Assembly: GCA_020027875.1 (NCBI GenBank)
Contig: JAHRHA010000005.1
Location: 35,217-99,216, forward strand
Direction of reading: 5' to 3'
Length of the DNA stretch: 64,000 bases
Source of the DNA: Micromonosporaceae bacterium
GTDB lineage: Bacteria > Actinomycetota > Actinomycetes > Mycobacteriales > Micromonosporaceae
Under the pieces are notes generated by a model that was not told the DNA's origin, searched no databases, and saw nothing but the letters and a program-made list of their open reading frames with translations. The position numbers and the translations under genes are program-made. This document shows, piece after piece, positions 25,036-33,722 of the stretch (its first letter is position 1; every line of letters starts with the position of its first letter).

Positions 25036-25764
25036 TCAGGGCAGGGAGGCCACGATCTCCGCGACCGGCCGGCGGCGACCCGTGTAGAACGGGACCTCCT
25101 CCCGGACGTGCCGCCGGGCCCGCGATGCCCGAAGGTCGCGCATGAGGTCCACGATCCGGTGCAGCTCGTCGGCCTCGAAGGCGAGAATCCACTCGTAATC
25201 GCCGAGGGCGAACGACGCGACGGTGTTGGCCCGCACGTCGGGGAATCCGCGAGCCATCCGACCGTGCTCGGCCAGCAGCTCGCGCCGCTCCTCATCGGGC
25301 AGCAGATACCACTCGTAGGAGCGGACGAACGGATAGACGCACACGTACGCCCGGGCCTCCTCACCGGCGAGGAACGCTGGAACATGGCTCTTGTTGAACT
25401 CGGCCGGGCGGTGCAGCGCCATGTTCGACCAGACCGGCGCGAGGTGGGCGCCGAGACGGGTACGCCGCAGCCGCCCGTACGCCTCCTGCAGCGCATCCGC
25501 GGTCGGCGCGTGCCACCAGATCATGAGGTCGGCGTCGGACCGCAGCGCCGACACGTCGTACGTACCGCGCACCACGACATCCTTCGACGCGAGCTGCTCA
25601 ATGAGCGAGTTGACCTCACCCGCCAGGTCGTCGCGGAGGGCGGCGCCGAGCGGCGTCGCGGCCCGGAACACGGACCACATCGTGTAGCGGACGGTCGCGT
25701 TCAGCTCGCGCAACCGCGCCGCGTTGCTCTGCTCGGTCTCACGCCCCGACTCGGTGTCACTCAC
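25036..25764 (-). CDS. chdC: Coproheme decarboxylase (HemQ/ChdC)
   Basis: A 242-residue chlorite-dismutase-family protein that converts coproheme III to heme b with hydrogen peroxide, the last step of the Gram-positive heme route. Family stretches include [33 protein letters not shown] and [17 protein letters not shown], and [25 protein letters not shown] near the heme pocket. The GTG start at 25764 overlaps the stop of hemY as GTGA, giving a usual-length protein; the frame upstream of it runs inside hemY and is a shadow. Confidence 0.9.
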   Translation of the reverse strand: MSDTESGRETEQSNAARLRELNATVRYTMWSVFRAATPLGAALRDDLAGEVNSLIEQLASKDVVVRGTYDVSALRSDADLMIWWHAPTADALQEAYGRLRRTRLGAHLAPVWSNMALHRPAEFNKSHVPAFLAGEEARAYVCVYPFVRSYEWYLLPDEERRELLAEHGRMARGFPDVRANTVASFALGDYEWILAFEADELHRIVDLMRDLRASRARRHVREEVPFYTGRRRPVAEIVASLP

Positions 25765-27146
25765 GTCCGCGATTGTCGCAAACCTGCCCAGACCACGTCC
25801 GCAGCGCCCTCTCCGGAACGCACGCACGCGGCTATGCCCACGCCGTCGAATGCCGCACCCGCCAGGCCGAGAGTGGCCGGCAGGGCGGCCCTCGCCCGGG
25901 CGACCCGATCCACGTGACCGATGCCGTACTGCGGCAGCCCGCCACCCCAACGCGTCACGGTCGCCTCGATCGGCTCCGGCAGCCTCGCCGCGAGCAGCGC
26001 ATCGAGGTCCGCGCGGGCCACGCCGATCAGGTCGCCATCCGTCCGTTGCAGCACGTGCTCCTCGCCGTAGCGGCCGAGTGAGGCCCGTACGAGTACCGGC
26101 GTCTCCGCCCGGCGCAGGTGTGGCCATTTCGTCGCGAAGAACGTGACCGCCTTCACCGCGAATCCCTCGCTCGCGGGCACCAGGAAGCCCGACAGCGTCG
26201 GCAGGTCGGTCTCCGGTGGCAGGGCGAGCGTCACCAGTGCCACGCTCGCGTAGTCGAGCGCTCCCACGAGCGACGCCGCGTCGGCGTCAACACCCCTCAG
26301 CAATCGGGCGGCGGGCGTGGACGGTACGGCGAGCACGACCCCTTCCGCGGCAAGGTGTTCCGGATCGCGGGTCGAGCCGACCGCGAGCTGCCAACCCGTC
26401 GGGGTACGGGAGAGTTCGCGCACGGGGTCGCCCAGGCGAACCTCGGCTCGCGCCGCCGCCGCGACCGACTCCACGAGGCGGCTCAGTCCACCGCGGACTG
26501 TCGCGAAGACGGCGGCACCGGCCGGGCGTGGCGACTCGGCGAGCGCCGACCGCACCGCGCTGGTCAGAGTCGGGTGGTGATGGGCCGCGGTGTGGAGTCC
26601 GGGCATCGTGGCGGCCAGCGACAGCAGGTCGGCCCGCCCGGCGTACACCCCGCCAAGCATCGGATCCACGAGACGGTCTACGACCTCGTCACCCAGCCGA
26701 TGGCGAACCAGTCCACCCACCGCGACATCCTCACCGGGCGCGAGGAGCGGCCGGCCGGCGTCCTGATCGAGATCCGAGACCTGCACCAAACCGTCCAGAG
26801 TGGATGGATCGGAGGGGACGCCGAGCAGAGTGCCGCCCGGGATCGGAAGCAGCGCACCACCGATGGCGATGGCCGCGGGCACGGAGGCCGGGTGGACGAT
26901 ATCGGCGCCGAGCCCGACCCTGCGAGCCAGCGTCCACGCAGCGGAGTCCGCCCCGCGCTCGCGTACCAGGAACATCTCGGCGCCGGTCTCGACGGCCTCG
27001 CCCGCGATCGAACCGGTACGCAACTTCCCGCCCACATGGTCGGACCGCTCCACCACAATGATCTCTGCGGCATCGCCGGCGAGTTCACGCAGCCGCAGAG
27101 CCGCCGCGAGCCCGGCGATGCCCCCTCCTACGACCACGATGCGCAC
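25761..27146 (-). CDS. hemY: Coproporphyrinogen/protoporphyrinogen oxidase (HemY/CgoX)
   Basis: A 461-residue FAD flavoprotein. The N-terminal dinucleotide motif is [16 protein letters not shown], then [14 protein letters not shown], and the C-terminal FAD segment is [12 protein letters not shown]. Next to chdC it should act as coproporphyrinogen III oxidase (CgoX) making coproporphyrin III. The GTG at 27146 begins the FAD motif directly; earlier in-frame codons overlap the divergent SDR gene's leader. It is coupled to chdC by a GTGA overlap and is separated from hemE by an SDR gene on the other strand. Confidence 0.9.
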   Translation of the reverse strand: MRIVVVGGGIAGLAAALRLRELAGDAAEIIVVERSDHVGGKLRTGSIAGEAVETGAEMFLVRERGADSAAWTLARRVGLGADIVHPASVPAAIAIGGALLPIPGGTLLGVPSDPSTLDGLVQVSDLDQDAGRPLLAPGEDVAVGGLVRHRLGDEVVDRLVDPMLGGVYAGRADLLSLAATMPGLHTAAHHHPTLTSAVRSALAESPRPAGAAVFATVRGGLSRLVESVAAAARAEVRLGDPVRELSRTPTGWQLAVGSTRDPEHLAAEGVVLAVPSTPAARLLRGVDADAASLVGALDYASVALVTLALPPETDLPTLSGFLVPASEGFAVKAVTFFATKWPHLRRAETPVLVRASLGRYGEEHVLQRTDGDLIGVARADLDALLAARLPEPIEATVTRWGGGLPQYGIGHVDRVARARAALPATLGLAGAAFDGVGIAACVRSGEGAADVVWAGLRQSRT

Positions 27147-27207
27147 GCCACTATCGAACCGCGTGAGTGCTGGATCTTGCTGGCCGGGTCCCCGTAGGGT
27201 GGCGGTC

Positions 27208-27999
27208 ATGACTGAGACTCCCGTCGCCGCGATCACCGGTGCCGCGCAGGGCATCGGACTGCGCATCGCCGAAGTGCTCGCGGCCGCCGGCTACCGACTG
27301 GCCCTGTTCGACCTGCAGCCGGTGGCTGGCTTCGATGGTGCCGTAGCCTTCGCCGGTGACGTGACGAGCGAGGATGACGTGGCCGGGTTCGCCGCCGCGG
27401 TCGATACCGCGTACGGACGAGTCGACGCATTGATCAACAACGCCGGCATCGCGTACATCAGTCCGGCCGAGCAGACGCCGGCATCGGTGTGGCGAAATGT
27501 CATCGAGGTGAACCTCACCGGACCCTTCCTGCTGTGTCAGGCCTTCGGCCACCGGATGCTGGCGCAGGGCACCGGCTCGATCGTGAATATCGCCTCGATC
27601 GCCGGCCTGCGGGGCGTGGCCGACCGGTCGGCGTATAACGCGAGCAAGCACGGCCTGATCGGGCTGACCCGGACCCTCGCCGTGGAGTGGGGCGGGCGCG
27701 GGGTCCGGGTGAACGCGGTCTGTCCGGGCTGGGTGAAGACGCCCATGGACGACGCTTCGCAGGGCGAGGGCGCCTACGGAGACAGCGACATCACCGACCA
27801 CGTACCGATGGGCCGTTTCGCCATACCCGACGACATCGCGCAGGCGGTTGCGTTCCTCGCAGACCCCGCGCGGAGCGGCTTCGTCAACGGGGAGACGCTC
27901 TCCGTGGACGGCGGCTGGCACGCCGACGGCTCATGGCAGTCGCTACGCCTGGGTGCCCGCTCCCGCCCACCGCCGTCGATCATGACCTGGAGGTCATGA
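27208..27999 (+). CDS. Short-chain dehydrogenase/reductase
   Basis: A 263-residue SDR with NAD(P)-binding TGAAQGIG, the NNAG motif (LINNAGIAYIS), a Ser in NIASIAG and the catalytic YNASK. The end of the fold, GFVNGETLSVDGGWHADG, is followed by about 22 extra residues; the last six, IMTWRS, and the stop codon come from palindromic repeat copy B. The substrate cannot be told from sequence. It is transcribed away from hemY and lies between hemY and hemE, interrupting the heme cluster. Confidence 0.88.
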   Translation: MTETPVAAITGAAQGIGLRIAEVLAAAGYRLALFDLQPVAGFDGAVAFAGDVTSEDDVAGFAAAVDTAYGRVDALINNAGIAYISPAEQTPASVWRNVIEVNLTGPFLLCQAFGHRMLAQGTGSIVNIASIAGLRGVADRSAYNASKHGLIGLTRTLAVEWGGRGVRVNAVCPGWVKTPMDDASQGEGAYGDSDITDHVPMGRFAIPDDIAQAVAFLADPARSGFVNGETLSVDGGWHADGSWQSLRLGARSRPPPSIMTWRS

Positions 28000-28046
28000 T
28001 CGACGCCGTTTCGCGACGGCCAGCTCATGATCACGGCGATCTTGAG
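27973..28046 (-). repeat. Palindromic intergenic repeat, copy B
   Basis: The same element as copy A in the opposite orientation: core arms GATCATGACCT/AGGTCATGATC with a GG centre, then the complement of the GATCATGAGCTGACCGTCG part and of AAGATC. The SDR stop codon (27997-27999) lies in the right arm of the core. Confidence 0.85.
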
Positions 28047-28051
28047 GTGGG

Positions 28052-28070
28052 CTAGCGCAGGCAGCGCTAG
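28052..28070. terminator. Stem-loop after the small peptide gene
   Basis: CTAGCGC and GCGCTAG form an inverted repeat around a 5-base loop at 28052-28070. It overlaps the stop codon of the 38-residue ORF on the minus strand and lies just past repeat copy B, so it may end both converging transcripts. Confidence 0.5.
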
Positions 28071-28183
28071 TCAAGGCCGGTGGCGGTGATCCCGGCCTGG
28101 GCCACCGTCGGCAGCCATACCAGCACAGCGGTAACCACGGTGGTCATAACCGCTGTCAGCCAGCGGCGCGTACGTCGGTTCAT
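28067..28183 (-). CDS. Small secreted or membrane peptide (38 residues)
   Basis: A short ORF starting at ATG 28183, with AAGGAG seven bases upstream. The product has a basic N-terminus (MNRRTRRWLTAVMTT), a hydrophobic core (VVTAVLVWLPTVAQA) and a short GITATGLD tail, so it looks like a signal peptide followed by eight residues, or a single-pass membrane peptide. AQA followed by G would be a plausible signal peptidase site. It lies 73 bp after hemE on the same strand and might be co-transcribed with it. No homology is claimed. Confidence 0.5.
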   Translation of the reverse strand: MNRRTRRWLTAVMTTVVTAVLVWLPTVAQAGITATGLD

Positions 28184-28255
28184 GGTTCGCTCCTTACTCG
28201 GTCCATCAGAGATAGTTGAGATTCGGAGTCCGAACCCGAGCGGATGGGAAGAGAT

Positions 28256-29320
28256 TTAGAGGCGAGCCGAGACGTCATGCACCAACGAGACGACCCGGGT
28301 CAGCACATCCGGGTCGGTCTCCGGGAGTACGCCGTGACCGAGGTTGAAGACGTGGCCGGGTGCAGCGGAACCCTCGTGGAGAACGCGCCGGACCTCCGCC
28401 TCGACAACCGGCCACGGAGCGAGCAGGACGCACGGGTCCAGGTTGCCCTGCACCGCGCGCCCGGGACCCAACCGGGCCGTGGCCACGTCCAAAGGCGTAC
28501 GCCAGTCCACTCCCACCACATCCGCGCCAGCCTCGCCCATCGCGACCAGCAGCTCGCCCGTACCAACTCCAAAGTGGATTCGCGGCAGCTCTGGAAACTC
28601 GGCCGACATCCCGCCGAGGACGGCCGCGGAGTGCGGCAGGACGAAACGGCGGTAGTCGGCCTCCGAGAGCGCCCCCGCCCACGAGTCGAAGAGTTGCACC
28701 ACCGACACGCCGGCCGCAGCCTGCACGCGCAGGAACTCCAGGGTGATCTCGGCGAGTCGGGAACAGAGCGCGTGCCACACATCCGGCGCGCCGTACATCA
28801 ATGCCTTAGTCCTGGCGTGGGTACGAGAAGGTCCGCCCTCGATCAGGTATGAGGCGAGCGTGAACGGCGCGCCCGCGAACCCGATCAGCGGGGTCGCGCC
28901 CAAGTCACGTACCAGCATGCCGACCGCGTCCGCGACAAACCGGACGTCGTCCGCGTGCAGCGAGCGGATCGCCGCGACGTCCTCCAGCGCGACCACCGGT
29001 TTGGCCACCACTGGCCCCACACCCGGGCGGATATCCACATCGACGCCGGCGGCGGCCAGCGGCACGACGATGTCGGAGAACAGGATCGCGGCGTCGACGC
29101 CGTGCCGGCGTACCGGTTGCATGGTGATCTCGAAGATCAACTCGGGGGTCCGGCACGCCTCCAGCATCGGGATCTCGGCGCGGACAGCCCGGTACTCGGG
29201 CAGGGAGCGCCCGGCCTGACGCATGAACCACACTGGTGTCTGGGCCACAGGCTCCCGCCGGCAAGCACGGACCAACGTGGACTCGACGGGGGCGGCATGA
29301 GTACGGGCATCAGGGCTCAT
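28256..29320 (-). CDS. hemE: Uroporphyrinogen decarboxylase
   Basis: A 354-residue UROD that decarboxylates uroporphyrinogen III to coproporphyrinogen III in the cytoplasm. The signature [16 protein letters not shown] is at about residues 33-48, the second motif [17 protein letters not shown] near the middle, and the catalytic Asp is in [13 protein letters not shown] 29320 gives the usual length; a TTG at 29359 is possible. It supplies the substrate for HemY and ChdC encoded downstream on the same strand, past the SDR gene. Confidence 0.93.
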   Translation of the reverse strand: MSPDARTHAAPVESTLVRACRREPVAQTPVWFMRQAGRSLPEYRAVRAEIPMLEACRTPELIFEITMQPVRRHGVDAAILFSDIVVPLAAAGVDVDIRPGVGPVVAKPVVALEDVAAIRSLHADDVRFVADAVGMLVRDLGATPLIGFAGAPFTLASYLIEGGPSRTHARTKALMYGAPDVWHALCSRLAEITLEFLRVQAAAGVSVVQLFDSWAGALSEADYRRFVLPHSAAVLGGMSAEFPELPRIHFGVGTGELLVAMGEAGADVVGVDWRTPLDVATARLGPGRAVQGNLDPCVLLAPWPVVEAEVRRVLHEGSAAPGHVFNLGHGVLPETDPDVLTRVVSLVHDVSARL

Positions 29321-29464
29321 CGCCGGCCATCGTGTCACGTCGGCGGGCGAGGGCGACAATCCGGGTCGTGCCGGCGTAGGCCACCCGCAATCCGCGCGAT
29401 GGTCCCCTGGGCGGGTCGGCGCGCCGCGCCCCCGCGATCACCGCCGGCGCCATACGCTCAGGTT

Positions 29465-30037
29465 GTGGCGCCCTCGACCGCCGTACCAGCGATCTTCGCT
29501 CAGGCCGTGACCGGCCTGCGCGCGGCGCGCCCCCGTGCGGAGATCACGCTTGAAGAGGTGAGCCCGCCAGCGCGGCTCGCGCCGTACGCGTATGCGGTTA
29601 GCGCGACGGTTGAGCGCGACGGCGAAGAGGTCGCGAATGGTCGGCTCATCCTCCTGCACGACCCGGCCGGGCATGAGGCCTGGGAGGGCACACTGCGACT
29701 GGTCACGTACGTCACTGCGGGACTCGACGCGGAGATGGCGACCGACCCGTTCCTGCCCGAGGTCGGGTGGAGCTGGTTCACCGATGCCCTCGACCATCAT
29801 GGGGCGCACTACAAAGCGGCGGCGGGGACGGTCACCCAGACACTCTCCACCCGCTTCGGCGATCTCGCTGGCACGCCGCCGAGCGCGGACATCGAGATTC
29901 GCGCCTCGTGGACGCCGGTCGACCGCGATCTCGAAGCGCACCTCGACGCGTGGTGTGGCCTGCTCGCCTCGACGGCGGGGCTGCCACCGCCGGGCGTGGC
30001 AGCGCTCCCAGCCCGCTCGGGGCTCGCTGGGCGCTGA
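29465..30037 (+). CDS. DUF3000 family protein
   Basis: A 190-residue conserved actinobacterial protein. The family features are the basic helix FAQAVTGLRAARPRAEITLEEV, the LILLHDPAGHEAWEGTLRLVTYV centre, and EVGWSWFTDALDHHGA. It is known only as a domain of unknown function that often sits beside hemE and RNase D, which is also the order here. GTG 29465 starts the conserved part; longer in-frame starts would run into hemE. Confidence 0.85.
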   Translation: MAPSTAVPAIFAQAVTGLRAARPRAEITLEEVSPPARLAPYAYAVSATVERDGEEVANGRLILLHDPAGHEAWEGTLRLVTYVTAGLDAEMATDPFLPEVGWSWFTDALDHHGAHYKAAAGTVTQTLSTRFGDLAGTPPSADIEIRASWTPVDRDLEAHLDAWCGLLASTAGLPPPGVAALPARSGLAGR

Positions 30038-30055
30038 CCTGCTCTAAGCCAGCGC

Positions 30056-30086
30056 GGCGCAGGCACCGGAACCCGGTGCCAGCGCC
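30056..30086. terminator. Strong bidirectional hairpin
   Basis: GGCACCGG (30062-30069) and CCGGTGCC (30073-30080) are perfect arms around AAC, extended by an outer GGCGC/GCGCC pair. It lies between the converging stops of the DUF3000 gene and the frameshifted membrane gene. Confidence 0.7.
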
Positions 30087-30102
30087 GCTACACGCCGGTC
30101 GA

Positions 30103-31013
30103 TTAACGCGCTGGGGCGAGGTACTTGTCGGCCTCGTCGCACTTCTTGTTGACGGCGGCATCCGCGGTCTGGACCGCCTTGGTGTTCTGGCCGTTGGCCT
30201 TTGCGACCGCTGCGAAGTAGTCGTAGATCGCGTTGACGCAGTCAGAGATGATCTTCTTCTGCTCGGTGACCTCGGCGGTATCGGCTTGGGCGGCGGTGAG
30301 GTCCCGCTTGGTGGTGTCGAGGTCCTTCTGAAGCGTGTCGATCCGACCCCTCTGGGTCGTCGTCTCGCCGATGAGCTCGGTCACCTGCGAGCTCAGCTTG
30401 TTCGCTTCCTGGTTCTTGAGGATGAACAGCGTGCCGAGGACTCCGGCCGCGACCAGAAACAGCGTAGTCAGGATCGACAGGATGACGGTGCCAGCGCGCC
30501 CTCGCTTCTCCGGCGGGGCGGGAATCGCGCTGGGCATGGGCATGCCATACCCATACGGACCCGAGATCGGCGGCGCCGAGTAGGGCTGGGCCGAGTAGGG
30601 CTGTCCGACGGCCGCCGGGTCGTAGGTGGGCGCGGCCGGTACGGGCGGGTAAGGCGCGGTCTGGCCGTAACCCGGGGGCCCGCGACCGGGCCCGCAGACA
30701 CCGCCGCAGTGCCTGCCGAGTAGGCCGGCGTCAAGGGCTCCGACGGCGCGGAGGGCAGCGGGGCGGCTGGCTCGTACGACGGAGACGCCGGAGCGGCCGG
30801 CGGCTCGTACGACGGCGACGCGGGAACGGCCGGCGGCTCGTACGACGGCGACGCCGGAGCGGCCGGCGACGTGGGGATGTACTGCGAAGGGGCGGGCGAA
30901 TCGGCGAATGGCGCTGGCTGGGTGTGGATCGTCGGAGGCGACACAGGATCGGTTGGTGCGGGCGGCTGCTCCGTCTGGTTGCTGCTCGGATCTTCGTATC
31001 CGGGGTGACTCAT
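30103..31013 (-). pseudogene. Proline-rich membrane protein with coiled coil, frameshifted
   Basis: The 5' part (ATG 31013, SHPGYEDPSSNQ) encodes a Pro/Ser-rich cytoplasmic region with three PASPSYEPPA-type repeats, in one frame. The 3' part, in another frame, continues with a Tyr/Pro-rich stretch, one membrane segment (ILSILTTLFLVAAGVLGTLF), a coiled coil of about 50 residues and a short conserved tail with Cys. The switch falls at the G-run 30674-30678, where one extra base would join GPVAG to PPGYGQTAPYPP. The product would be about 303 residues. Either a real loss-of-function indel in a homopolymer or a sequencing error; the function is unknown. Confidence 0.65.
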
Positions 31014-31207
31014 CGCTCTCCTCAGGTGCGCTGGCCCGATCTGGGCCCGTCACCCACAAGCTAGTGGCCGCCACCGGCGCACGCGACCCCAGGACGCATC
31101 TGCCCCAAACCCGGCAACCGTGCCGTGACCAGGCGAGTTTGCCAGCGACCCACGGACGCGGGCGGGCCTAGCGGCGAAGTGAGGAGTCTTCACCGTACGG
31201 TTGTCGG

Positions 31208-32437
31208 GTGACCGACGGATCAGTAACCCCGAGCGAACCCGCCGTCGTCCTCACCGCTCCGCGTGACGGCACGCCCGAACCCGTGGTCACGGCGGCCGGA
31301 CTGAGCCGGGCCGCGAAGCTGCTCGCCGCCGGCTCGGGGCCGGTCGCGGTGGACGCCGAGCGCGCGTCGGGCTACCGATACACGCCTCGGGCGTACCTGG
31401 TCCAGCTGCGCCGCGAGGGTGCCGGCACGGTTCTCATCGACCCGTTGCCGCTGGGAGACCTCTCCCCGATCGCCGAGGTGATCTCGGATACCGAGTGGGT
31501 GCTGCACGCCGCCAGCCAGGACCTGCCGTGCCTGGCGGACATCGGCCTGCGGCCGACGCTGCTCTTCGACACCGAACTCGCCGGGCGCCTGGCCAACTTC
31601 GAACGCGTCGGCCTTGCGGCGCTCACCGAGCAGCTGCTGGGGTTCGCCCTCGAGAAGCACCATTCGGCGGCCGATTGGTCGACCCGACCCCTGCCGGCGT
31701 CGTGGCTGAGCTACGCCGCGCTCGACGTCGAACTGTTGATCGCGCTGCGCGAGAAGCTCGAGGTGGAGCTGGCCGAGCAGGGCAAGCTCGACTGGGCACA
31801 CGAGGAGTTCGCCGCCCTGGTCGCGTCGGCGGGACGATCCGCCCCGGTGCGACCGGATCCGTGGCGGCGGACTTCCGGCATCCACAAGGTTAGGGGTGCG
31901 CGGGCGCTGTCGCGGGTACGCGCGTTGTGGTACGCCCGGGACCGGGTGGCCGCCCGCCGTGACAGCGCGCCTGGTCGGGTCCTGCCCGACGTGGCGATCA
32001 TCGCCGCCGCCGAGATGAACCCGATCGACGAACGCGAGCTGCTCCTTCTGCCGGGCTTCGGCGGACGGTCGGTGCGGCGCCTGGCGCGGGTCTGGGTCGA
32101 CTCGCTCGCTGAGGCCCGCGCGCTGACGGATCGGGACCTGCCTCAGTCCGCCGCCACCGAGGGCCCGCCGCCGCCGCACCGCTGGGCCGAGCGCGATCCG
32201 GTCGCCGCGGGTCGACTCACCCGGTGCCGCGAGGTGGTCACCCGCCTCGCCGCCGAGCACAAGCTACCTCCCGAGAACCTGGTCGCGCCGGACTCGATCC
32301 GCCGCCTGGCCTGGACGCCACCGGAGAAGGTTGACCCGGACACGGTCGGTGGGGCGCTCGCCGCCACCGGCGTACGCGGCTGGCAGATCGGGCTGCTCGC
32401 AGAGGAACTCGCGATCGCTCTGCCGGACCCCGCCTAA
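31208..32437 (+). CDS. rnd: Ribonuclease D
   Basis: A 409-residue 3'-5' exoribonuclease for tRNA and other stable RNA maturation. The DEDD metal residues are seen in VAVDAERASGYRY, HAASQDLPCLAD and YAALDVELLIAL. A HRDC domain follows (about residues 220-300) with NPIDERELLLLPGFGG. The GTG at 31208 is the only start giving the full domain. It follows DUF3000 and precedes fadA, the arrangement seen in other actinobacteria. Confidence 0.88.
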   Translation: MTDGSVTPSEPAVVLTAPRDGTPEPVVTAAGLSRAAKLLAAGSGPVAVDAERASGYRYTPRAYLVQLRREGAGTVLIDPLPLGDLSPIAEVISDTEWVLHAASQDLPCLADIGLRPTLLFDTELAGRLANFERVGLAALTEQLLGFALEKHHSAADWSTRPLPASWLSYAALDVELLIALREKLEVELAEQGKLDWAHEEFAALVASAGRSAPVRPDPWRRTSGIHKVRGARALSRVRALWYARDRVAARRDSAPGRVLPDVAIIAAAEMNPIDERELLLLPGFGGRSVRRLARVWVDSLAEARALTDRDLPQSAATEGPPPPHRWAERDPVAAGRLTRCREVVTRLAAEHKLPPENLVAPDSIRRLAWTPPEKVDPDTVGGALAATGVRGWQIGLLAEELAIALPDPA

Positions 32438-32495
32438 TCACGTAGTTACCGGCGAGTAGCATAGGGCCGAGTCAACGACGGCCAGGGAGGCCCCC

Positions 32496-33722
32496 GTGCC
32501 CTATGACACCGCTCCCAACCACCACCAGCTGCGCCGGGTCCGTGACGTCGTGTTCGTTGACGGTGTCCGCTCCCCGTTCGGCAAGGCGGGCAGCCTGTAC
32601 GCCGGCACCCGCGCCGACGATCTCGTGATCCGTTGCATCCGGGAACTGCTGCGGCGAAATCCGCAGCTTCCGCCGGACCGCGTCGATGAGGTGGCCATCG
32701 CCGCAACCACGCAGATCGGCGATCAGGGCCTGACCATCGGCCGCACGGCCGCCTTGCTCGCGGGCCTGCCGAAGACCGTGCCTGGCTTCGCTATCGACCG
32801 CATGTGTGCGGGCGCGATGACGGCCGTGACGACCGTGGCATCCGGCATCGCGTTCGGCGCGTACGACGTCGCCATCGCAGGCGGCGTGGAACATATGGGA
32901 CGCCACCCGATGGGGGAGGGCGTCGACCCCAACCCGCGCATCATCGCCGAGAAGCTCGTCGACCCGTCCGCCCTCGTCATGGGGTCCACCGCGGAGAACC
33001 TGCACGACCGCGCCCCGGACATCACCAAGGAGCGGGCCGACCGGTTCGCACTCGCCTCCCAGCAGAAGACCGCCAAGGCGTATGCGAACGGCAAGCTTCA
33101 GCCGGACCTCGTCACCGTCGCCACCCGCGACACCGAGGCGGGATGGGGACTGGCCACTGTGGACGAAGCACCGCGCGAGACGTCGCTGGAGAAGCTGGCC
33201 ACATTGAAGACTCCGTTCCGCCCGCACGGCCGAGTGACGGCGGGCAACGCCGCGGGTCTCAACGACGGCGCGACGGCATGCCTGCTCGCCGCCGCCGATG
33301 TGGCCGAGGAGCTGGCGCTGCCGGTCGCGATGCGCCTTGTTTCGTACGCCTTTGCCGGCGTCGAACCGGAGGTCATGGGCGTCGGTCCCATCCCCTCCAC
33401 CGAGCGTGCCCTTCGCTCCGCCGGTCTGTCCATTGACGACATCGGACTCTTCGAGCTCAACGAGGCGTTCGCGGTGCAGGTGCTCGCGTTCCTCGACCAC
33501 TTCGGCATCGCCGAGGACGACCCCCGCGTCAACGCGTGGGGTGGCGCGATCGCGCTCGGGCACCCGCTCGCGTCCTCAGGCGTCCGGCTGATGACCCAGC
33601 TTGCCCGCCAGTTCGCCGAGCACCCCGAGGTCCGCTACGGGGTCACGGCCATGTGCGTGGGCATCGGCATGGGCGGCACGGTGATCTGGGAGAACCCACG
33701 ATGGACGGAGAGTGGCACGTGA
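32496..33722 (+). CDS. fadA: Acetyl-CoA acyltransferase (thiolase)
   Basis: A 408-residue thiolase that makes acetyl-CoA from 3-ketoacyl-CoA, the last step of beta-oxidation. The acylated Cys104 is in IDRMCAGAM; the other active-site parts are FELNEAFA, GGAIALGHPLASSG and AMCVGIGMGG. It starts with GTG and overlaps the fadB start by 4 bases (GTGA), so the two should form one complex. Confidence 0.92.
   Translation: MPYDTAPNHHQLRRVRDVVFVDGVRSPFGKAGSLYAGTRADDLVIRCIRELLRRNPQLPPDRVDEVAIAATTQIGDQGLTIGRTAALLAGLPKTVPGFAIDRMCAGAMTAVTTVASGIAFGAYDVAIAGGVEHMGRHPMGEGVDPNPRIIAEKLVDPSALVMGSTAENLHDRAPDITKERADRFALASQQKTAKAYANGKLQPDLVTVATRDTEAGWGLATVDEAPRETSLEKLATLKTPFRPHGRVTAGNAAGLNDGATACLLAAADVAEELALPVAMRLVSYAFAGVEPEVMGVGPIPSTERALRSAGLSIDDIGLFELNEAFAVQVLAFLDHFGIAEDDPRVNAWGGAIALGHPLASSGVRLMTQLARQFAEHPEVRYGVTAMCVGIGMGGTVIWENPRWTESGT

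Noticed and set aside
26118..27197. Long plus-strand ORF opposite hemY
   Set aside because: Complement of the flavoprotein; no motifs and a typical shadow composition.
30468..30670. Arg-rich end of the 31013 frame as an independent C-terminus
   Set aside because: It is out of frame with the membrane segment and coiled coil; explained by the frameshift.
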